DNA from: Moringa oleifera
Taxonomy: Eukaryota; Streptophyta; Magnoliopsida; Brassicales; Moringaceae
Assembly (NCBI GenBank): GCA_021397835.1
Contig: JAJFZO010000747.1
Location: 374,501 to 438,500 of the forward strand
Length of the DNA: 64,000 nt
Direction: 5' to 3'
Position numbers and translations under genes: made by a program. The stretch's first letter is position 1, and each line of letters opens with the position of its first letter. The notes under the pieces are model-generated. The model was not told the DNA's origin and did not search any database. It was given only the letters and a program-made list of their open reading frames with translations. Positions 62,291-64,000 of the stretch are shown here, piece after piece.

Positions 62291-63691
62291 GGAGGGTGAG
62301 GAAAAGACTAGTAATACAAGTTACACTCTTGCAAAGAAGTTGCAAAGAGTTAAGGAAAAGGTTAAAAAATAGAAGAGGGAGCATTTTGGGAGTTTGGGAC
62401 AGCGAAGAGCAGAAATATGAAATGAGCTACAGGTGCTAGACAACATCATTATGGGGGGAGAGAACAACAGTGATGCTAGGTCAAAAGAATGGAGGTAAAT
62501 AGTGAACTCGTGCATTTGTTGAAGCTGAAAAAAGTTTCATGGAGGTAGAAATCGAAAGCTTTATGGCTGAAGGCAGGTGATAGAAACACGACTTTTTTGA
62601 TGAAACTGCCAATGCATGTAGGAGGGCTAGTTTCATTAGTAGGATGCTAGTTGATGGTACTGTCTGGTTTGGGAAAAAGAAGATAAGGAGGGGGTTAGCA
62701 AATTTTACAAGAACCTTTATCAGGAAAATGGGGAATGGCTCTCTAAGTTGAGGGGTTGAATTTTAAAGAAACTGCCAAGAGTTGAGGGGGCACATTGAAC
62801 TACAATTTGGGGAAGAGGAGGTATGGAGTGCTCTATAGATTGTGATGGAGGAAAGGCTTCGGAGCCTGATGGTTTTACAATGGCCTTTCGGAAATCAAAC
62901 CAGGAGGTGTTGCATGAAGACATCATGGGGCTGTTTAGGGACTTCCATAAAAATGGGAAGTTTGTGAAGTCACTAAATACCATTTGTATTATACTGATTT
63001 GAAGAGACCCACAGGCTAAAGTATTAGTGAATGCAAATCGATCAGTCTAGTCGGATGTGTATATAAGTTGGTTTCTAAGATGTTATCTAAGAGATTAAGG
63101 TTAGTGGTGGAAAGTGGAAACTGTGGTTAGTATGAGTCAAAATGGATTTGTTAAGTGTATGCATATTGTAGATGCTTCATTGATTGCAGATGAGGTCGTT
63201 GATAGTCAAATGAGATAGAAAAGAAAACAAGTTATATTTGATATGGAAAAAGCATACGACCATGTATCTTGGGATTTTCTCATTGATATACTAAAGGGGG
63301 CTGTGACAATAAGTGGAATAGTTGGATTTTTTGGTGCATATCAACATCTTTTGCTGTCATGGTGAATGTCAGTCCCTCGGAGTTTTTTCAAGCTTCTAAT
63401 GGTCTAAGGCAAGGGGACCCATTATTCCCATTACTGTTTTTGCTGGTAATAGAGGCCCTGGATGGGCTGTTGACATAGGGCAAGGGACATAGGGTTGTTG
63501 AGGGGTTTAATATTTGGTAGTTAGGAAGATGAGGTGAAGGTGACTCACATTCTGTTTGCTAATGATAGTATAATTTTTTATGGTGTAGAGGAGGGGCAAC
63601 TACTTAATTTAAGGAATAACCTGTTGGTTTTTGAGGTTGTGACGGAACTGCAAAATAATTTGAGTAAAGTCTGAGTTGGTGGTGGTGGGTT

Positions 63692-63765
63692 GATGTGGAA
63701 AATGCTAGGGAGCTGGCTGTTTTTATGGGATGTGGAAAATGCTAGGGAGCTGGCTGCTTTTATGG
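63692..63765. repeat. Tandem duplication, two 37-base units, inside the LINE
   Basis: The unit starting GATGTGGAAAATGCTAGGG occurs twice in direct succession with one difference (GCTGT versus GCTGC). It is followed by the start of a third copy (GATGTAGG). The duplication adds bases within the RT region and is one of its lesions. Confidence 0.9.
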
Positions 63766-64000
63766 GATGTAGGTTGACTAACTTCCCTATGAAATATCTA
63801 ATCCTTCCCCTTGGTGCTGGATGTAACGATCAATCTATTTGGAAAGGGGTAGTGGAGAGGTTTGAGTGAAAGTTGGCTGATTGGAAGAAGCATTATCTTT
63901 CTAAGATTGGTAGCTTAACTCTCAATAAAAGTACACTGACAAATTTACCAGTGTACTTCATGTCGTTGTTTCCGATATCAAGGAAAATAACAAAAAAACT

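Larger units (their letters stand above)
59500..64000 (+). mobile_element. Decayed LINE (L1-type non-LTR retrotransposon) in the NAA25 intron
   Basis: The element lies in the same orientation as NAA25; its 3' end is outside the window and its 5' edge is approximate. An ORF1-like remnant lies at about 60583-60888. The apurinic endonuclease follows, with VDIVCFQETK near 61045, IGGDFNKVLF near 61350, ITWSNLRDSHSMSRLDGFLV near 61470 and SDHNL near 61565. A nested insertion interrupts at about 61690-62290. Reverse transcriptase remnants follow: PDGFTMAF (about 62870), IFDMEKAYDHVSWDFL (about 63235), SNGLRQGDPLFP (about 63395) and FANDSIIF (about 63555). There are many in-frame stops and frameshifts, and the catalytic FADD has become FAND. 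It cannot encode active protein. Confidence 0.85.

Overview
This is nuclear DNA from a flowering plant, most likely a woody eudicot. The evidence is GT-AG split genes, plant-only families (group I WRKY, EXO70B, CHX antiporter, PADRE/DUF4228, wound-induced protein 1, PRA1-B), very AT-rich spacers and a plant-type LINE. I cannot name the species. No prokaryotic, organellar or CRISPR content was seen. Exon structures below were worked out by hand from splice sites and reading phase; for every complete gene the exon lengths sum to a whole number of codons.

Layout. (1) 1-7 kb: the last exons of the ribosome quality control E3 ligase listerin (+), converging on a seven-exon mitoribosomal GTPase gene, DAP3/mS29 (-). 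(2) 8.5-11.2 kb: a single-exon wound-induced/SAG20-like ORF with no in-frame ATG, then a short-chain dehydrogenase pseudogene (-) with two frameshifts. (3) 13.7-22 kb: U2 snRNP B'' (+, five exons) and the F-box/LRR protein FBL3 (+, eight exons). (4) 23.5-26.5 kb: a WRKY33-type gene (+, five exons) with a nearly palindromic W-box/G-box/W-box cluster upstream. (5) 28-33.3 kb: an intronless membrane-anchored double methyltransferase-fold protein (DUF7870) and a three-exon CHX cation/H+ exchanger, both +. (6) 35.7-36.2 kb: a small PADRE protein (-) between long AT-rich spacers. (7) 43-53 kb: EXO70B1-like (-, intronless) divergent from PRA1-B (+, intronless), then sorting nexin 2 (-, five exons). 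(8) 55.9-64 kb: the first six exons of NAA25, the NatB auxiliary subunit (+). The intron after exon 6 is filled by a decayed LINE in the same orientation, itself interrupted by a GGTTC-rich element. The rest of NAA25 lies beyond the window.

Most genes are unrelated single-copy housekeeping genes in ordinary plant gene order. Several have known links to defence or membrane traffic (WRKY33, EXO70B1, WUN1-like, PRA1, SNX2), but nothing suggests a functional cluster. I found no convincing undescribed system. The most notable points are the ATG-less WUN1-like gene, the broken SDR, a GC-AG intron in DAP3, the palindromic WRKY promoter cluster, a degenerate promoter repeat near 27.8 kb, and the nested transposon in the NAA25 intron.
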